From assembly GCA_019973155.2 (NCBI GenBank), contig BPQB01000112.1:1-64000 (forward strand): DNA of 64,000 nucleotides. The letters are read 5' to 3'. The position numbers and the translations under genes were made by a program. Of this stretch, positions 59,037 to 64,000 are shown one piece after another. This DNA comes from Phanerochaete sordida (taxonomy: Eukaryota > Basidiomycota > Agaricomycetes > Polyporales > Phanerochaetaceae). How positions within the stretch are numbered: the stretch's first letter is position 1; every line of letters begins with the position of its first letter. The notes under the pieces are model-generated. The model made no database searches, was not told the origin of the DNA, and saw only the letters and a program-made list of their open reading frames with translations.

Positions 59037-62000
59037 ATGCGCGAGTCCGACGACAATGTGAGTTGGACTTGCTCTCGTCCGCCCTTCGCAACGCTCACAC
59101 GGAATGCTGTAGGTCCATTTCTTGGAAACTCTTCTTGAAGCCTCAAGTTCCCGTGTAACACTACGATATATGACTTCTTGCTTCGCCTCCAACGAAGATC
59201 CTCATCTTGTCAGCCCAATTATCACTCGTGTATGTAGCACTATTCTCCAAATCTCAATACGGACACAGCCGCCCCCTTGCGTATATGCCTAGCTGTACAG
59301 TATCGTTGTTGGTTTTCCTGTTGAATACATGAGCCCTGCGGGCAGCTGAAAGACTTGCGCGGACAGCTTTGGCGGAGGGCGGACAAAGCTTCGGACACGC
59401 GCGTCGCATCCATAGCGCCTGGGGCCCGACGCTTTGCCGACCTCCCGCATTTCTCTTCCCAACCTCCACCACCGCTTCTCATACTCTCTCAGCTGCGGCT
59501 CAGCCTGAGAGCTTCACACTCCGCGAAATATGGCTCGACACGACACGACGCAGCGGTTCTAAGATCCGGACACGCGCTCCGCGACGGCTTCGAGGCTGAA
59601 GACACGGGCAGGCGGACGACGCGACGCGGAGCGAGCAAGGCTGGAGGCGCGGGACATGATGCTCAGGGAATGCAGACGGTGTGGATGGGTGCCCAGGTAT
59701 GTTATTGCGGACGCTGTATACTCTGTCTCAATGACGTTCGCTCCAGGTCTCGAGCCAACGCGCGTACGACGCGAGTCGTCTGCGCTCCAGATTGCATTCC
59801 AAACAGCGACACCTCTGGAGAAACACAAAGTACAACCGTCTCACTCTATTCATGATCTTCCAGACGACACGTCAACGATGCTCTTTCGACCAGTGCTATA
59901 GCCTCGTCGTCCAGCGCTGCGGCGGTCCTGCCCTGCTATCGTGCGTCCAGGTCCAACACTCGCAACATCTGTCGCATCGCCTCGTAGACTTTTCCGTGGT
60001 GAGGTCCCGGTGCGCTCTCTCTCTGCTGCGGCTCGTTCGACGTGACTCATGGTCCGAAGTCCAGAACGTCGCGTGGTATGGCTCACCGTCATTGGAGGCG
60101 AGCATAACTCTTGATAGAGGTCTACCCTTTCGCCTTCCTATGTGGGCCCATGCACTAACTACGGCGCGATACAGAAATCCGCTAGCTAGCCCATGCCTCA
60201 GCCCGCCCTCTGCAAACGGATCAACTCCAGGACGCGCGCGCGCCTGGACCTCTTGGACGACATGTACCACACCATGGTCCTGAACGCGATGGAGATATAC
60301 TCGAGCGAGAGAAGACAACACGCGATGCGCAGCTCGTCCGCCTCAGCTGCACACAGCCTCTTCAAGAATGTCTCGCTCGACCGCGTAACTGCCCGCAGAC
60401 GCGTGGGCGTAGCCCCACATACTCCATGTAGGTAACGCCGACCTCGCTAAAGGGCGATGGCTGACAGGACCTCTTACGACAGCGTCTCCGTTGCGTGGAC
60501 GAAGATGGGCCTCTCGACTTCGATCGTCTTCGACGGTCTTCGTCAGGGAGGCTCTGTCCTGGACCGCCCGTCTCAAGTCATCGTGGACACCCTCGCTGTT
60601 ATGCCGCCAATTATAGAGTCGCCATCAGCGGCGCATACCTACTGGCAGTGTCACCCGGCTATGTCACGGATAGTGGTCGTTATTATTCTAGGAAATACAT
60701 TGATTTTGGCGGCTGATGCGAAGACGATGCCCGTACCCTTCACTTGCCGAGCGAGGGCCTCTGCAGCAGAATTCTGCTCGTTTTCTGCAGTAATACTCGA
60801 CAGAGCGTCCGATATGTGAACTCCAGCAATGCATTCGAGAGCGGTAGGCGATCCGGTCCGTGTCAGCCAGTTCAGTGTCAAGCATCGTTAGCAGGCTAGA
60901 CGACCCTCGAGCTGCAAGATTCGTCGTAACATGTCAAATACGTATAATTCTGGATATATTTCGCAACGGAATCTAGCTCTACATGCTTCGAGCACTCTGT
61001 TAGCAGTATGAGTGCAGCGTAAGAGAGCGATCGACATTCTTTGTCTTTCCGAGGACTCGTGCTCGGAACGACCTTCACGACAACACATGAGCGTCGCCGC
61101 AGAACAGCAGAATGTTGGTCGCCCTTCCTCCAGCCCTGAAAACACCGCCCCATCCCGAGCTGAGGAATGGCTGTTGAAGGGGAGGCGTTGCAGCTGTGAT
61201 TGGCTGTATGCGCTCGAGAACGCGGCGACGTGTAGAAGGTTCGACCAATCGCGCACGATACTGCTGAGGAGACGAGATGTCAGCATCAAGCGTGCCGTGG
61301 AGGCCGCTGACCAATATGGTATCTGTTCAGACGTGAGGACGAGTCATGCGCGTATGAGACAGCGTGCGACGTACCTTACGCCCGCGCGAACCACGCCAAA
61401 ATCGCGGCCTGACATTCTACCCAATCCAAGATGCCCACGTCGGACCCGCTAGCATGTGAGCGTTGGGTCGATGTTGGTGCTGCGGCGGTGGTCACGCTGT
61501 CTGAGCGGAACGTAGGCGTGCGCTGCGGACTGCGACCCGCAGCAAAGCATCCAGGGCCCTGGATGCGAACGATGGAGGCCCCAGGCTGTCAGATACGTGC
61601 TGGATGGCGATAGGAGACTGGAAACACACCTACAGTCTCACGTACACCAGCGCAAGGTGATTTGAGGTGGTAGCTGTGGAGGTAGACATGACAAATATTG
61701 GCGGTGGGTGTGTACGAGGTTGGCGGCAAAGCTTGGTTCGGGCGCCAAAGCGCCTACGCGCGTCGGCCAGATCCGCGATAAGGTTTCTCGGGGATCGCGG
61801 GAACTACCGTGGCCACAATGTGATCGGAAGCTGAATCTCCTTTCGGGACCGCGATGATCTCGCGACTGCGGATCTCGCCTCGTGCTCTGCACCCGCGTCG
61901 GCCTCGGGACAACGGTCCTCGAGACTCGGTATCGCTGATGGCAACTGAGACTTGGTCTTCGTTCTAGCATTTTAACGGTCTCAAGATCTCAAGCCGTCCG

Positions 62001-62829
62001 CGGAGGAGCTGGTGCCGGGTGAGCGTCATGCTTTGTGTTCATCAACCTTCCCGGATGTCGGCTCGTCAAGATGCCGTAGATTTCATAGTCGTCTTTGTCT
62101 TTAGCTAACCAACATTCATCCTTCCGGAGCGCTCGACGCCCCCGTATTCGTGTAGAGAATGTCTCCGATTCTCGTCGAGGCATGGACGGATGCTTCGGGT
62201 CCGACTCGGACTGGACCGTTCGCCCTGGCTCTGGAAAACGATCGTCGGCAGAGACCACACCTTTGTCACTGCGCAGCGCCACCGCCGCTGTATTCCTCGC
62301 TCCGCATGGCTAGGCCCTGGCGGGGTCGGTGCCGTCCGCAGCGCCGGTGGCGTAGCGTGGGGATGCCACCAGATGGTACGTCTTCCATTACGCCCGCGTA
62401 ATCTTCGTTCTATCCATGCAGTCGGTCTTCTGCGCAGTATTTCACGCTTTGCGCACGAGTTCTGCTGCGTGCATCATGCGAAATTGGGTCGGGCGCAGAT
62501 AGAGTGCGGGTACGTGTCATGCCAGGGTTCGCTGGCGCCCCGCAGTCATGCTGACCGTACACGTCAGGCACGCTGAAGGACATCTCCTCCTCGATGATGT
62601 TACGCGGGCGGTCTCGGACGGAGTGCAGCATGGTACGGCATGGAATTGCGACGTCGAGGAGAGACGGGCAGTCGCCGGGTGGGGAAATATATGCGCAGAG
62701 AAATTCGCATGTCGCGGTTCGATGAGCTGCATCACGGCCCCTACAAGCGCGGCACGCCAGCGCCAGTATTATTGGCAGGGGTGCGTATTCGAAATCGTGA
62801 AGAGTAGAAAGACTTGGCGAATAAGGGCC
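59037..62829. other. 3.8 kb without a supported gene
   Basis: Fragments with some coding character occur but do not join. They include 59600-59700 on the plus strand (EARDMMLRECRRCGWVP) and 60190-60400 (MPQPALCKRINSRTRARLDL, then MVLNAMEIYSSERRQHA). A third is 62160-62310 (PILVEAWTDASGPTRTGPFA). The rest is overlapping short frames. The last part is the upstream region of the glycosyltransferase gene. Confidence 0.3.
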
Positions 62830-64000
62830 ATGCTTTTCAGCAGACCATCCATGCCCTCTGCCGTCGACGCATCCATGGCCCTCTCCGGATATCCGCCACA
62901 GTACCTCACGCCAACGCCCCCCGATTCGCTAGGGGCCTCGACATCCAGGCGTCCAAAAATGTTCCGCACCTGCCTGGCCGGCGTGTTCGTCTTCTCTATT
63001 GCCCTCAATCTCTTCTACTTTGCCAGAATACCACGCTCCTTCTACTCGCCGCTCGATGACTACCAGCACCTGTGAGTCTCCCGCTTTTTGATACGAGCTT
63101 GACTCACGACACGCCGCCAGAAAACACTATCCGTTCGTGAACACGTCCGGCATACCCCCACTCTCCGAAGCAGACTGGCGCGGCGCCGCCGTCGTGACCA
63201 CTCTCTTCTCCGACTCCTACGCCCCCGCCGTCGCGACGCTCGGCCACTCGCTCCGCCTCACGAACACCTCCGCGCGGCTCATCGTGCTCTACCTCCCCGC
63301 GCAGGTCTCGCCCGAGGCGCTCTGCCTCGCGACGGCCACGGGCTTCGTCCCGCACGCGATCGCGCGCATCCCGCCGCCCGCGGACGGCCGCGGCATGAAC
63401 CGCCACTTCCGCGACCAGTACTCTAAGCTCCAGCTCTGGACGCTCGACGCGCTCCCCGAGCCCGTCACGCGCGCGGTGTACCTCGACAGCGACACGCTCG
63501 CGCTGCAGAACTTCGACGAGCTCTTCGCGCTGCCGTACGCCCTCGCGGCGGTCCCGGACGTGTCGGCCGCGCACGGCTTCACGCTCGCGTTCAACGCGGG
63601 CGTGCTGCTCCTCCGGCCAGACAGCAACCTGCACGACCACATGAAGGACGCGCTCGCGCTCGCGCGCTTCCCGCCCGAGTTCGCGGAGCAGGCGTTCCTG
63701 AACCAGTTCTTCGGCGCCGACGCGGCGCGCCTGCCGCTCGCGTACAACGCGAACCTCGCCGTGAAGCAGCGCGCGCCCGCCGTGTGGGCGGCGCTCTGGC
63801 CCGAGACGCGTGTGCTGCACTACACCGTCGACAAGCCGTTCGTCGCGCACGACTGGCGGCGCGTGCCGCTGGCGCGCGTCGAGGAGCGCGTGCGTAAGGC
63901 CGCCAGGGCGCGCGGTGGGGTGTTCCGCGAGGAGATGTTGCTGTGGGGGAGGGTGTGGCGTGATGCGCAGAGGGTGTATGGGATGCGGATGCAGGATTGT
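62830..64000 (+). CDS. GT8-type glycosyltransferase, type II membrane protein (3' end beyond window)
   Basis: Exon 1 is 62830-63071, followed by a 49-bp intron (gtgagt...cgccag); exon 2 starts at 63121 and is open to the window edge, so the gene is partial (about 374 residues seen). A membrane anchor lies near residues 47-67 (CLAGVFVFSIALNLFYFAR), after a short cytosolic N-terminus. The catalytic domain starts VVTTLFSDSYAPAVATLGHS. The metal-binding DxD motif is in VYLDSDTLALQNFDELFALP, followed by FNAGVLLLRPDSNLHDHM and EQAFLNQFFG, as in glycogenin and related GT8 enzymes. The single anchor plus lumenal domain suggests a Golgi retaining transferase and not cytosolic glycogenin. The donor sugar and acceptor cannot be read from sequence. 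Met 62830 or the in-frame Met at 62851 could be the start. Third codon positions are almost all G or C. Confidence 0.85.

Noticed and set aside
63104..63850. 248-codon open frame on the minus strand
   Set aside because: Antisense to the glycosyltransferase exon; Arg/Glu/Val-rich nonsense typical of the reverse of a GC3-rich gene.
1..64000. CRISPR arrays, rRNA genes, bacterial promoters or phage modules
   Set aside because: No regular direct repeats with spacers and no rRNA-like stretches; gene structure is that of an intron-rich eukaryote.

Overview
The window looks like nuclear DNA of a basidiomycete fungus, most likely an agaricomycete. Every gene I can build is cut by short GT-AG introns (about 45-165 bp, mostly 49-62 bp). 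The families are those that mushroom-forming fungi expand: F-box, BTB/POZ and MYND zinc-finger proteins plus lineage-specific proteins of unknown role. I see no rRNA, no convincing tRNA, no CRISPR array, no bacterial-style operon and no complete transposon. This assignment is inference from gene structure and families; no search was run.

Ten gene models are supported. They are a MYND protein (5.0-5.8 kb, +), an F-box-like protein (19.5-21.1 kb, +), an unknown four-exon gene (25.9-27.1 kb, +), an unknown three-exon gene (27.8-29.1 kb, -), a second MYND protein (32.1-32.8 kb, -) and a third MYND copy with an in-frame TAG (39.9-40.6 kb, -). The rest are a BTB protein (43.9-44.9 kb, -), a four-exon protein with an acidic repeated tail (50.5-51.8 kb, -), a second F-box-like copy (53.7-55.3 kb, +) and an eight-or-more-exon protein with an AT-hook-like stretch (57.1-59.0 kb, +). 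A GT8-type glycosyltransferase (62.8 kb to the edge, +) is an eleventh, partial model. A degraded double-BTB (IBTK-like) gene lies at 11.7-13.3 kb (-).

Between the genes the DNA is dominated by old, diverged duplications. The F-box block occurs at 19.2-22.9 and 53.4-55.8 kb. A block at 3.1-4.3 kb matches 24.2-27.3 kb but has lost most of the gene it carried. A block at 6.6-7.2 kb matches 51.9-52.5 kb in inverted orientation. Blocks downstream of the second and third MYND genes match each other, and 1.45-1.87 kb matches 22.9-23.2 kb. A nearly perfect 56-bp match joins 4.65 and 29.90 kb. A perfect 68-bp palindrome at 13.76 kb, an inverted-repeat element at 16.66-17.0 kb and a possible solo LTR near 38 kb add to the picture of a rearranged, gene-poor locus.

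The genes do not form one pathway. The common thread is families that act as ubiquitin-ligase adaptors or protein-interaction modules (F-box, BTB, MYND) being copied, diverged and broken here: a birth-and-death region. Base composition supports two layers. The glycosyltransferase and the IBTK-like relic have extremely G/C-rich third codon positions, while the duplicated accessory genes do not.
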